Origin: DATJIG01 sp035493495
Lineage (GTDB): Bacteria > Pseudomonadota > Alphaproteobacteria > SMXQ01
Length of the DNA stretch: 23,606 bases
Direction: 5' to 3'
Assembly: GCA_035493495.1 (NCBI GenBank)
Contig: DATJIG010000018.1
Span: forward strand, 1 to 23,606
Under the pieces are notes generated by a model, which worked only from the letters and a program-made list of their open reading frames with translations, was not told the DNA's origin and did not search any database. The stretch's first letter is position 1. Every line of letters begins with the position of its first letter. The position numbers were made by a program, and so were the translations under genes. Positions 1 through 6,663 of the stretch are shown here, in pieces.

Positions 1-1507
1 CGGAGTGCAGGTAGCGGACGCGCACGCCCGCCTCGTGCAGGTACTCGGTCAGGTCCTCGGCCATGCGCTTGGTCAGCGTCGTCACCAGCACGCGCTCGCC
101 CTTGAGCGCCGCTGTGCGGCACTCGGCCAGGAGGTCGTCGACCTGGTGCTCGACCGGCCGGACGATGGTTTGCGGATCGATCAGTCCCGTCGGGCGGATG
201 ATCTGCTCGGCGAACACGCCGCCTGTCCGCTCCATCTCCCACGGACCCGGCGTCGCCGAGACGAACACGGTGGGGCCGCGCAGCAGGTCCCATTCCTCGA
301 ACTTGAGCGGGCGGTTGTCGATGCACGACGGCAGGCGGAAGCCGAAGTCCGCCAGGATCGACTTGCGCGCGAAGTCGCCGCGGAACATGCCGCCGATCTG
401 CGGCACGGTGACGTGGCTCTCGTCGACGATGATCAGCGCGTCCGGCGGCAGGTATTCGAACAGTGTCGGCGGTGGCTCGCCCGGCGCGCGCCCGGTCAGA
501 TAACGCGAGTAGTTCTCGATGCCGGCGCAGTGTCCGGTGGCTTCCATCATCTCAATGTCGAAGCGGGTGCGCTCCTCGAGGCGCTGGGCTTCCAGGAGCT
601 TGCCCTGGGTGCGCAGCTCCTCGAGCCGCACCTTGAGCTCGGCCTTGATGCCGATCACGGCCTGGGTCAGCGTCGGGCGCGGCGTGACGTAGTGGCTGCT
701 CGGATACACGACGATCTCGTCGAGCTTCACCGTCGCCTCGCCGGTCAGCGGGTCGAACTCGGTGATGGTGTCGACGTCGTCGCCGAACAGGCCGATGCGC
801 CAGGCGTGGGATTCGGCGTGGGCCGGGAAGATCTCGATCGAATCGCCGCGGGCGCGGAACGTGCCGCGGGTCAGGACCGCGTCGTTGCGCTTGTACTGCA
901 GCTCGACGAAGCGGCGGAGAAGCTGTGTGCGGTCGATGCTCTCGCCGACGCGGACGCGCTGGGTCATGCGGCCGTAGGTCTCGACCGAGCCGATGCCGTA
1001 GATGCACGACACCGAGGCGACGATGATGACGTCGTCGCGTTCGAGCAGCGCGCGCGTCGCCGCGTGGCGCAGGCGGTCGATCTCCTCGTTGATCGACGCG
1101 TCCTTCTCGATATAGGTGTCGGTGCGCGGAACGTAGGCTTCCGGCTGGTAGTAATCGTAGTACGAGACGAAGTACTCGACCGCGTTCTCGGGGAAGAACG
1201 ACTTCATCTCGGAGTAGAGCTGGGCGGCGAGCGTCTTGTTGGGCGCCAGCACCAGCGCCGGGCGCTTGTACTGCTGAATCACGTGCGCCATCGTGAAGGT
1301 CTTGCCCGAGCCGGTGACGCCGAGCAGCACCTGGTCGCGCTCGCCCTCGGCCAGACCTTTTGCCAGCGCCTCGATCGCCTGCGGCTGATCGCCGTTGGGC
1401 ATGAACGGCGCGGCAAGCTTGAAATCGGCGGGCACCCGCGGTCGCGGCGCGATGCCCTCGAAGTCGCGCTCCGGGCTTCGCGTCGGCGGCTGGAATGTCG
1501 AAGTCAT
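1..1507 (-). CDS. uvrB: UvrABC excinuclease subunit B (partial, C-terminus beyond left edge)
   Basis: UvrB is the DNA-damage-verification helicase of nucleotide excision repair; it is loaded by UvrA and recruits UvrC. The minus-strand frame starts with ATG at 1507 (MTSTFQPPTRSPERDFEG) and gives 502 codons before the window edge, against about 660-720 residues in full-length UvrB, so the end of helicase domain 2 and the C-terminal UVR domain are missing here. Visible marks are the Walker A segment GVTGSGKT at residues 63-70, the beta-hairpin region YYDYYQPEAYVPRTDTYIEK that inserts between the DNA strands, SVSCIYGIGS, the Walker B-type box IIVDESH followed by VTVPQIGGM, and VSATPGPWE. The purine-rich GGGAG on the coding strand just ahead of the ATG can serve as ribosome binding site. 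I saw no alphaproteobacterial LexA half-sites (GTTC-N7-GTTC) close to the start. It diverges from aspC. Confidence 0.97.
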   Translation of the reverse strand, partial: MTSTFQPPTRSPERDFEGIAPRPRVPADFKLAAPFMPNGDQPQAIEALAKGLAEGERDQVLLGVTGSGKTFTMAHVIQQYKRPALVLAPNKTLAAQLYSEMKSFFPENAVEYFVSYYDYYQPEAYVPRTDTYIEKDASINEEIDRLRHAATRALLERDDVIIVASVSCIYGIGSVETYGRMTQRVRVGESIDRTQLLRRFVELQYKRNDAVLTRGTFRARGDSIEIFPAHAESHAWRIGLFGDDVDTITEFDPLTGEATVKLDEIVVYPSSHYVTPRPTLTQAVIGIKAELKVRLEELRTQGKLLEAQRLEERTRFDIEMMEATGHCAGIENYSRYLTGRAPGEPPPTLFEYLPPDALIIVDESHVTVPQIGGMFRGDFARKSILADFGFRLPSCIDNRPLKFEEWDLLRGPTVFVSATPGPWEMERTGGVFAEQIIRPTGLIDPQTIVRPVEHQVDDLLAECRTAALKGERVLVTTLTKRMAEDLTEYLHEAGVRVRYLHS

Positions 1508-1621
1508 GGCTCCCTATATAGGAACGCCGCTTGGCCGAGGCTAGTGTGTCCGCCCAGAGGTCCGCCGGCTTGGGTCGAACCGCATGGCTGCGTTTCCCGG
1601 GCTGCGCGCGCCTCATTTAAA

Positions 1622-1649
1622 GAACGGACGGGGTGCAACCCGTCCGTTC
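1622..1649. repeat. Perfect 11-bp inverted repeat in the uvrB/aspC divergent gap
   Basis: The arms GAACGGACGGG (1622-1632) and CCCGTCCGTTC (1639-1649) are perfect complements around a 6-nt loop. It lies in the 313-bp gap 1508-1820 between divergent uvrB and aspC. No T-run follows on the plus strand and only a short TTT on the minus strand, so it is a poor terminator. It may be a protein-binding palindrome or the structured 5' leader of either gene. Apart from this and the hairpin at 1769-1791, I see no coding sequence or RNA gene in the gap. Confidence 0.6.
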
Positions 1650-1768
1650 GGATCATCCAAATCTTCCGCAATTCGCAACGTGGCGCGGGCGCAACTCGGC
1701 GCACCGATCGCGGCAATTTGCGCTTTCCCTCGTTGCGCGGCCGGGCCGACCCCATTACCCTTCGCGAC

Positions 1769-1791
1769 CCGCGCAGCCGCGCGGTTTTTTT
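1769..1791 (+). terminator. Intrinsic-terminator-like hairpin 30 bp upstream of aspC start
   Basis: CCGCGC (1769-1774), loop AGCC and GCGCGG (1779-1784) form a six-pair GC stem followed directly by seven T (1785-1791). This is the form of a Rho-independent terminator on the plus strand. Only intergenic DNA and the divergent uvrB lie upstream, so it would end a short leader transcript of aspC (attenuation) or a small RNA starting in the gap. The aspC ATG is at 1821. Confidence 0.6.
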
Positions 1792-1820
1792 GTTTCCAAC
1801 GCAGTTTTGGACACCGGACA

Positions 1821-3023
1821 ATGGCATTCCTCGCCTCTCGCCTCAGCGCGGTCAAACCCTCGCCCACCATGGCCATCACGGCGCTCGCCGCCGAGCTCAA
1901 GGCCAAGGGCCGCGACGTCATCGGGCTCGCGGCAGGGGAACCCGACTTCGACACGCCGGACCATGTGAAAAAGGCCGCCAACGAGGCGTTGGCCCGCGGC
2001 GAGACCAAGTACACCGCGGCCGAGGGCTCGCCCGAGCTGCGCAAGGCGGTGGCCGAGAAGTTCAAGCGCGAGAACGGGCTCGAGTACGCGCCGAACCAGA
2101 TCATCATCGGCTGCGGCGGCAAGCACGTGATCTTCAACGCGCTGGCGGCGACGCTCGACGCCGGCGACGAAGTGGTGATCCCGGCACCTTACTGGGTGTC
2201 GTACCCGGACATGGTGCTGCTGATGGGCGGCAAGCCGGTCATCGTCGAGGCGGGGGAGAACAACGCCTTCAAGATGCGCCCCGAGCAGCTCGACAAGGCG
2301 ATCACGCCGAAGACCAAGTGGCTGATCCTGAATTCGCCGTCGAACCCGACGGGCGCCGCGTATACGCGCGACGAGCTGCGGGCGATCGCCGACGTGCTGC
2401 TCAAGCACCCGCACGTCTGGGTGCTGACCGACGACATCTACGAGCACCTCGTCTACGACGGGTTCAAGTTCCACACCATCGCCCAGGTGGAGCCCAGGCT
2501 CTACGAGCGCACGCTGACCATGAACGGCGCTTCCAAGGCGTATGCCATGACCGGCTGGCGCATCGGCTACGCCGGCGGCCCGGCTCCGCTGATCAAGGCG
2601 ATGGGCATGATCCAGTCGCAGTCGACCTCGAACCCGTGCTCGATCAGCCAGGCGGCGGCGATCGCGGCGCTGCGCGGTCCGCAGGAGTTCCTCAAGGACT
2701 GGCAGCAGGCGTTCAAGGCGCGGCGCGATCTCGTGGTGACGATGCTGAACGAGGCCAAGGGCCTGCGCTGCGCGACGCCCGAGGGCGCGTTCTACGTCTA
2801 TCCGAACTGCGCCGGCGTCATCGACAAGAAGACGCCCGAGGGCAAGACGATCGGCAACGACACCGACTTCGCGACCTACCTGCTGGAAGCCGAAGGTGTC
2901 GCGGTGGTGCAGGGTGCGGCGTTCGGGCTCTCGCCCAACTTCCGCATCTCCTACGCCACCTCGGCCGAGGTCTTGAAGGAAGCCTGCACCCGCATTCAGC
3001 GGGCCTGCGCGAAGCTCGCCTAG
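1821..3023 (+). CDS. aspC: Pyridoxal-phosphate aspartate aminotransferase (class I; possibly also prephenate aminotransferase)
   Basis: This enzyme transfers the amino group between aspartate/2-oxoglutarate and oxaloacetate/glutamate in the cytoplasm. It has 400 residues, the usual length. Visible family marks are the N-terminal LASRLSAVKPSPTMAI and GLAAGEPDFDTP, SPSNPTG with its cofactor-contacting Asn at about 175, DDIYEHL at 204-210, the Schiff-base lysine K239 in GASKAYAMTGWRIGY, and the C-terminal FRISYA arginine that binds the substrate carboxylate. This sequence type is subgroup I-beta, often named aatA in rhizobia; several members also transaminate prephenate to arogenate, which I infer as possible but cannot show. 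ATG 1821 is chosen because similarity starts immediately there, although the frame stays open upstream to 1584. A terminator-like hairpin lies 30 bp upstream. The gene converges with the LysR gene at 3068. Confidence 0.93.
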   Translation: MAFLASRLSAVKPSPTMAITALAAELKAKGRDVIGLAAGEPDFDTPDHVKKAANEALARGETKYTAAEGSPELRKAVAEKFKRENGLEYAPNQIIIGCGGKHVIFNALAATLDAGDEVVIPAPYWVSYPDMVLLMGGKPVIVEAGENNAFKMRPEQLDKAITPKTKWLILNSPSNPTGAAYTRDELRAIADVLLKHPHVWVLTDDIYEHLVYDGFKFHTIAQVEPRLYERTLTMNGASKAYAMTGWRIGYAGGPAPLIKAMGMIQSQSTSNPCSISQAAAIAALRGPQEFLKDWQQAFKARRDLVVTMLNEAKGLRCATPEGAFYVYPNCAGVIDKKTPEGKTIGNDTDFATYLLEAEGVAVVQGAAFGLSPNFRISYATSAEVLKEACTRIQRACAKLA

Positions 3024-3067
3024 ATCCATTTGCCCGGCGGGCGCTGATACCAGCGAGCGAAGCTCGT

Positions 3068-3967
3068 CTAGTACCAACGTCCGCCGGCGAATCGCTCCAC
3101 CAGGAAATCGACGAACACCCGCACCTTGGCCGCGAGATAGCGGTTGGGCGGGTAGAGCACGTGCAGCGGCAGCCGCGGCGTCGCATAGCGCGGCAGCAGC
3201 GGCACCAGCGCCCGCGACTTGAGCTCGGCGTTGATGGCGTACTCGGGCATCAGGCTGACGCCCATCCCGGCGATTGTCATCTCCTTGAGTGCCGCCACGC
3301 TGTTCGACGCGTGGGCCTCCTCGATCCGCACCGACGCGTCGCGCCCCTCGGCATCGCTGTAGCGCCACACCCGGTCCGGCGTGACGTTGAGGTGCAGCAG
3401 GCAGCGGTGGCGCGCGAGATCGCGCGGATGCGCCGGCGCCTTGTGGGCGCGCAGGTAGCCGCGCGAGGCGCAGGTGATCCACGGGATCTCGTGGATGCGC
3501 CGCGCGATGAGCTGCCACTCGGGCAGGGCGCCGACGCGCACCGCGACGTCGAAGCCGTGCTCGGTCAGATCGACGAACTGGTCGCTCAGGCTGATGTTGG
3601 TCTTGATGTCGGGATAGCGGCGGGCGAAGTCGCCGATCGCCGGCGCCAGCTGCAGCACGCCGAACGAGCGCTGGGCCAGCACGCGGAGCGATCCGCGAGC
3701 CTCGGTGCGGGCGGTGCCGAGCGCGAGATTCGCCTCGGCAATGTCGGCGAGCGTGCGGGCGCAGAACTCGAAGTAGCTCTGGCCGATGTCCGACAGCCGC
3801 ACCGTCCGCGTCGTGCGGTTGAGCAGCCGCGCGCCGAGCGATTGCTCGAGTTGCAGCACAAGCTTGCTGACGAGCGCTCGCGAGATGCCGAGCTGCTGTG
3901 CCGCGACCTTGAAGCTCGACGCCCGTCCGACATGGACGAACGCTTCCATGGCCCGAAGCTGATCCAT
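3068..3967 (-). CDS. LysR-family transcriptional regulator
   Basis: This is a DNA-binding regulator of about 299 residues. The N-terminal winged helix-turn-helix runs over roughly residues 1-60 (MDQLRAMEAFVHVGRASSFK, then AAQQLGISRALVSKLVLQLE and LGARLLNRTTRTVRLSDIG). The periplasmic-binding-protein-like effector domain follows (RGSLRVLAQRSFGVLQLAP, SNSVAALKEMTIAGMGVSLMP). The ATG at 3967 is preferred over a TTG at 3994 because LysR proteins normally begin just ahead of this motif and a GGGGCGAG ribosome-binding-like stretch lies before it. It is divergent from the cupin gene at 4112, the usual arrangement of a LysR protein and its target, and a 25-bp inverted repeat lies between the two. The effector is unknown. 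No orthologue name can be assigned with confidence. Confidence 0.9.
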   Translation of the reverse strand: MDQLRAMEAFVHVGRASSFKVAAQQLGISRALVSKLVLQLEQSLGARLLNRTTRTVRLSDIGQSYFEFCARTLADIAEANLALGTARTEARGSLRVLAQRSFGVLQLAPAIGDFARRYPDIKTNISLSDQFVDLTEHGFDVAVRVGALPEWQLIARRIHEIPWITCASRGYLRAHKAPAHPRDLARHRCLLHLNVTPDRVWRYSDAEGRDASVRIEEAHASNSVAALKEMTIAGMGVSLMPEYAINAELKSRALVPLLPRYATPRLPLHVLYPPNRYLAAKVRVFVDFLVERFAGGRWY

Positions 3968-3994
3968 TTGGTGCTCGCCCCAGATTATCTCCAA

Positions 3995-4019
3995 TCCGTG
4001 AATAATAAGGTACCACGGA
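3995..4019. promoter_or_regulatory. Candidate LysR operator between lysR and cupin genes
   Basis: TCCGTG (3995-4000) and CACGGA (4014-4019) are perfect inverted 6-bp arms around a 13-nt AT-rich spacer. The site lies 28-52 bp upstream of the lysR start and about 95 bp upstream of the cupin start. LysR proteins commonly bind such interrupted dyads in divergent promoters. Function is inferred from position and symmetry only. Confidence 0.4.
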
Positions 4020-4111
4020 GGCTCTTGGACACGGAACCGGGACCAATGTAAGACGGGGGCAACGTTACGGCGCCCGTGGCCGCCGAGACTTCATCACAGA
4101 GGAGAGCATCG

Positions 4112-4546
4112 ATGGACGCCCAGAACACCGAGACCCAGACCGGCATCCGCACCTTCAAGTACAAGAAGCCCGAGAGCCTCGGCAAAAGCGGCAAGGCGAT
4201 CGTCCAGCTCGCCGAGAGCGACATCATCCGCGGCCGCGTCCAGATCGTCCGCGAGGGCGGCGAGAACAACCTCCACTCCCACAAGGGCATGGACGGCTTC
4301 TGGATGGTGCTGCGCGGCCGCGTCCGCTTCTATGGCCCGGGCGACGAGGTAATCGGCGAGTTCGGCGAGCACGAGGGCATCCTGCTGCCGCGCGGCGCCC
4401 AGTACTGGTTCGAGAAGGCGGGCGAGGGCGACCTCGAGCTGTTGCAAATGGCGGGCTTCGAGAAGGGCGTGAAGGTCCAGCGCGTCGATCTCGCGCCGCA
4501 GAAGCTCGAAGTCGGCAGCGTCCAGATCACCAACGCCCAGTCGTAA
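4112..4546 (+). CDS. Small cupin-domain protein
   Basis: This is a 144-residue single-domain protein of the cupin beta-barrel superfamily. Cupin motif 1 is visible as GGENNLHSHKGMDGFWMVLRG (H55, H57, with D61 where many cupins have Glu), and motif 2 as GILLPRGAQYWFE, where Tyr98 replaces the usual metal-binding His. If a metal is bound, the ligand set is therefore incomplete or atypical. The rest (GRVRFYGPGDEVIGEFGEHE) fits the beta-strand pattern. ATG 4112 has a good GAGGAG ribosome binding site 8-10 bp upstream. It is divergent from the LysR gene and may be its target. The TAA stop lies inside a 19-bp tandem duplication. No specific enzymatic role can be named: it could be a small-molecule binding protein, an isomerase or dioxygenase-like enzyme, or non-catalytic. 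Confidence 0.85.
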   Translation: MDAQNTETQTGIRTFKYKKPESLGKSGKAIVQLAESDIIRGRVQIVREGGENNLHSHKGMDGFWMVLRGRVRFYGPGDEVIGEFGEHEGILLPRGAQYWFEKAGEGDLELLQMAGFEKGVKVQRVDLAPQKLEVGSVQITNAQS

Positions 4547-4579
4547 GCGTTCACGTTTCGCGTAAGCGTTCACGTTTCG
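4542..4579. repeat. Perfect 19-bp tandem duplication at the cupin stop codon
   Basis: CGTAAGCGTTCACGTTTCG occurs twice back to back (4542-4560 and 4561-4579). The first copy contains the TAA stop of the cupin gene (4544-4546). TAAGCG in the unit is the complement of CGCTTA found at 4651-4656. Confidence 0.9.
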
Positions 4580-4623
4580 GGACCGGAAGAGGCGCTCGCG
4601 TCTCTCCCGTTTCTGCGTACGCG

Positions 4624-4659
4624 TTCCGCTCAGCTTTCCGCTTATCTTTTCGCTTACGG
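4624..4659. repeat. Three degenerate 12-bp direct repeats ahead of the tctC-like gene
   Basis: TTCCGCTCA (4624), TTCCGCTTA (4636) and TTTCGCTTA (4648) are spaced exactly 12 nt apart. The last copy ends about 10 bp before the start codon at 4668. A related stretch, GCGTTCCGCTTTCC, follows the rubredoxin gene near 5911. The 121-bp gap 4547-4667 contains little else. Confidence 0.6.
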
Positions 4660-4667
4660 GGGATTTC

Positions 4668-5720
4668 ATGACAAAGCGCCATGTTCGCCTGGCATGCGCC
4701 GCCGCGGCGGTCGCGCTGCTGGCCGTTCCGGCCGCGGCCGAAACCACCGAGGAGTTCTACAAGGGCAAGCAGGTGCGGCTGGTGATCGGCTACGCCTCGG
4801 GCTCCGGCTACGATCTCTACGCTCGCTTCCTCGCCCGTCACATCGGCAAGCACATCCCGGGTGCGCCGTCGGTGGTGCCGCAGAACATGGACGGCGCCGG
4901 CAGCCTCCGCGCCGCCAACTGGATCCATGCCGTCGCGCCCAAGGACGGCACTGCGTTCGCCGGAGTCGGCAGCGGCATCCCGATGACGCCGCTGTTGGGT
5001 GGCAAGGGCGCCGCGTTCAGCGACGACAAGGCGTTCACCTGGGTCGGCAGCATGAACAACGAGGTCAGCGTCTGCGTCGCCTGGCACACCGCCGGCATCA
5101 ACACCATCGACGAGGCCAAGACCAAGGAGATGCTGTCGGGAGCGACCGCGCTCGGCGTCGACGACACCACGGTGTTTCCCGCTGTCGCCAACGCGATGCT
5201 CGGCACCAAGTTCAAGTGGATCACCGGCTACCGGTCGGGCAACGAGATGAATCTCGCGATGGAGCGCGGCGAAACCCAAGGTCGCTGCGGCTGGGCATGG
5301 TCGTCGGTCAAGGCGACGCACATGGACTGGCTCAAGGACGGCAGCATCAAGCTGCTGATGCAGATGTCGCTCGCCAAGCATCCCGAGCTCCCCGACCTGC
5401 CGCTGATCGTCGATCTCGCGCAGACACCGGAGCAGCGTCAGGTGCTGGAGCTGATCTTCTCCCGCCAGGTGCTCGGGCGTCCGTTCCTCGCGCCGCCCAA
5501 CATGCCGGCCGATCGGGCGCAGGCGCTGCGCGGCGCGTTCGACGCGACGATGAAGGATCCGGAATTCCTCGCCGACGCGCAGAAGAGTCAGATCGAGATC
5601 AATCATCCGGTCGGCGGCACGGACGCCGAGGCGTTCATGGCACGGATGTACGCGTTCCCGCGCAACGTGGTAGACCTAGCCGTGAAGATCACGCCGCAGC
5701 CTCAGGCGGCTGCGGACTAG
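4668..5720 (+). CDS. TctC/Bug-family periplasmic substrate-binding protein (TTT system)
   Basis: This is a solute-binding protein of the tripartite tricarboxylate transporter family, which captures carboxylates in the periplasm. Of its 350 residues, 1-25 form a Sec signal peptide (MTKRHVRLACAAAAVALLAV followed by PAAAE, with likely cleavage after AAA). The mature start EFYKGKQVRLVIGYASGSGYDLYARFLARHIGKHIPG carries the family's first binding loop (G-x-G-x-D-x-x-A-R), followed by VVPQNMDGAGSLRAANWI. A GGGGGA ribosome binding site lies ahead of ATG 4668. No TctA or TctB membrane subunits are nearby, as is typical of the amplified orphan Bug proteins of betaproteobacteria and some alphaproteobacteria. 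The ligand cannot be predicted. The rubredoxin gene starts 14 bp downstream and may be co-transcribed. Confidence 0.9.
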   Translation: MTKRHVRLACAAAAVALLAVPAAAETTEEFYKGKQVRLVIGYASGSGYDLYARFLARHIGKHIPGAPSVVPQNMDGAGSLRAANWIHAVAPKDGTAFAGVGSGIPMTPLLGGKGAAFSDDKAFTWVGSMNNEVSVCVAWHTAGINTIDEAKTKEMLSGATALGVDDTTVFPAVANAMLGTKFKWITGYRSGNEMNLAMERGETQGRCGWAWSSVKATHMDWLKDGSIKLLMQMSLAKHPELPDLPLIVDLAQTPEQRQVLELIFSRQVLGRPFLAPPNMPADRAQALRGAFDATMKDPEFLADAQKSQIEINHPVGGTDAEAFMARMYAFPRNVVDLAVKITPQPQAAAD

Positions 5721-5734
5721 CGGAGTAGACGGGA

Positions 5735-5905
5735 ATGGCGACCAAGTACATTTGCGGAGACTGCGATTACACGTACGACCCGGCTCTTGGCGATCCGGCG
5801 AACGGCATTGCGCCGGGCACCGCCTTCGAGGCGTTGCCGGAGGACTGGACGTGCCCGGAGTGCGGTGCGCCGAAGTCCGATTTCTTCCCGATGAGCCAAG
5901 CGTAA
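5735..5905 (+). CDS. Rubredoxin
   Basis: This 56-residue one-iron electron carrier has the four cysteine ligands in two knuckles: C7-x-x-C10 (YICGDCDYTYDP) and C40-x-x-C43 (DWTCPECGAPKSDF). Between them lies the diagnostic GDPANGIAPGTAFEALPEDW. The first knuckle reads CGDCDY where many rubredoxins have C-x-x-C-G-Y. Rubredoxins pass electrons to alkane hydroxylases, rubrerythrin-type peroxidases and similar enzymes; no such partner is in this window. Start ATG 5735 has weak purine-rich upstream sequence (GACGGGA) and follows the tctC-like stop by 14 bp, so co-transcription is plausible though functionally unexplained. Confidence 0.95.
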   Translation: MATKYICGDCDYTYDPALGDPANGIAPGTAFEALPEDWTCPECGAPKSDFFPMSQA

Positions 5906-5937
5906 ACGCAGCGTTCCGCTTTCCCTCCGCCGTCTTC

Positions 5938-5954
5938 ATTGGAACAATTCTAAA
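5938..5954. promoter_or_regulatory. Candidate iron control element (ICE / Irr box) upstream of dps
   Basis: ATTGGAACAATTCTAAA matches the alphaproteobacterial ICE pattern TTTAGAA-N3-TTCTAAA. The right half is perfect, the left half matches at 5 of 7 positions, and the core GAA-N3-TTC is symmetric. It lies 88 bp upstream of the dps GTG. Irr is the haem/iron-responsive Fur-family repressor known to act on iron-storage genes in Rhizobiales and relatives. Binding here is inferred. Confidence 0.45.
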
Positions 5955-5963
5955 TCGTTGTGG

Positions 5964-5979
5964 CGGGCCGATCGGCCCG
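5964..5979. repeat. Perfect 16-bp palindrome in the dps leader
   Basis: CGGGCCGATCGGCCCG is its own reverse complement. It lies between the ICE-like box and the dps start, so it could be an operator or form a short hairpin in the 5' untranslated region. No T-run follows. Confidence 0.6.
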
Positions 5980-6041
5980 TTACTCTCCGTTCGAGATGGG
6001 TGGCGATCGGCGTTGCCCGATGCGAGCCGGAGGAGGACACC

Positions 6042-6515
6042 GTGGCCACGAAGATCGACATCGGTATGAAAGACAAGGATCGCAAAGCGATCACCGAGGG
6101 GCTCTCGCGGCTGCTGGCGGACAGCTACACGCTGTACCTCAAGACTCACAACTTCCACTGGAACGTCACCGGGCCGATGTTCAACACGCTGCACGCGATG
6201 TTCATGGTGCAGTACACCGAGCAGTGGAACGCGCTCGACATCATCGCCGAGCGCATCCGCGCGCTGGGCGAGCCGGTCCCGGGGTCTGCGACCGCCTACG
6301 GCAAGCTCACCTCGATCAAGGAGGCGAAGGGCGTGCCCTCGGCCATGGACATGGTCAAGGAACTGATGGAGGGCCAGGAAGCAGTGGCGCGCACCGCGCG
6401 CTCGCTGGTGCCGGCGGCCGAGAAGGCCAGCGACCAGCCGACGCTCGACATCCTCACCCAGCGCCTCCAGGTCCACGAAAAGACGGCGTGGATGCTGCGC
6501 AGCCTGCTGCAGTAG
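6042..6515 (+). CDS. dps: Dps-family ferritin-like DNA-protection / iron-storage protein
   Basis: Dps dodecamers oxidise Fe(II) with hydrogen peroxide, store the ferric core, and in some species coat DNA. The product has 157 residues if translation starts at GTG 6042, which a strong GGAGGA (6030-6035) supports; this gives MATKIDIGMKDKDRKAITEG, a normal N-terminus. The inter-subunit ferroxidase ligands are all present with canonical spacing: H39 (in THNFHWNVTGP), H51 (NTLHAMF), D66 and E70 (ALDIIAERIRALG). The N-terminal tail has several lysines but is short, so DNA binding is uncertain. The gene is monocistronic, flanked upstream by an ICE-like box and downstream by two hairpins, the second an intrinsic terminator. 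Codon use looks like its neighbours. Confidence 0.94.
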   Translation: MATKIDIGMKDKDRKAITEGLSRLLADSYTLYLKTHNFHWNVTGPMFNTLHAMFMVQYTEQWNALDIIAERIRALGEPVPGSATAYGKLTSIKEAKGVPSAMDMVKELMEGQEAVARTARSLVPAAEKASDQPTLDILTQRLQVHEKTAWMLRSLLQ

Positions 6516-6532
6516 CTCGGCCTGGAGAACGG

Positions 6533-6558
6533 TGGGGCGCCGCCTCGGCGGTGCCCCA
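6533..6558 (+). terminator. GC-rich hairpin after dps (first of two)
   Basis: TGGGGCGCCGC and GCGGTGCCCCA form a 12-13 bp stem with one G-U pair and a tiny CTCG-like loop, 18 bp after the dps stop. Only ATT follows, so it may act as a 3'-end-protecting structure rather than the termination point. Confidence 0.5.
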
Positions 6559-6568
6559 TTCGCTCGAG

Positions 6569-6605
6569 CGGCCCGGCAGGTTACGCTGCCGGGCCGACTC
6601 TTTTT
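6569..6605 (+). terminator. Intrinsic terminator of dps
   Basis: CGGCCCGGCAG (6569-6579) pairs perfectly with CTGCCGGGCCG (6586-6596) around a 6-nt loop and is followed by ACTC and five T (6601-6605). Confidence 0.8.
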
Positions 6606-6627
6606 CGGTGACATCGCGGTTCGCGCC

Positions 6628-6655
6628 TTGCGCCCCGGGAGGCGTGCGCTAACCT
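6628..6655 (+). promoter_or_regulatory. Possible sigma-70 promoter of msrP
   Basis: TTGCGC (6628-6633), a 16-nt spacer and TAACCT (6650-6655) resemble -35 and -10 boxes. They would start transcription near 6662, exactly at the hairpin leader. Both boxes are weak matches. Confidence 0.3.
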
Positions 6656-6663
6656 TTGCCGAT

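Noticed and set aside
1565..1585. A T-loop-like GGTTCGACC on the minus strand in the uvrB/aspC gap
   Set aside because: The flanks do not form a T stem and there is no acceptor stem or anticodon arm, so it is not a tRNA.
1508..1820. Search for an SOS (LexA) box upstream of uvrB
   Set aside because: No GTTC-N7-GTTC or GAAC-N7-GAAC arrangement was found; the palindrome at 1622-1649 does not fit that spacing.
3009..3071. The end of aspC (CGAAGCTCGCCTAG) is nearly repeated 46 bp later (CGAAGCTCGTCTAG)
   Set aside because: The match is only about 14 bp with one change and brings no gene fragment; it is probably chance or a trivial local duplication.
5..4051. A 1348-codon open frame on the plus strand across uvrB, aspC and lysR
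   Set aside because: It is antisense or out of frame to three clear genes, is Arg/Ala/His-rich as expected of shadow frames in GC-rich DNA, and shows no family motif.
6533..6605. Paired hairpins after dps as a possible small RNA
   Set aside because: They fit a normal double 3' end of the dps transcript, and no promoter is seen between the gene and the hairpins.
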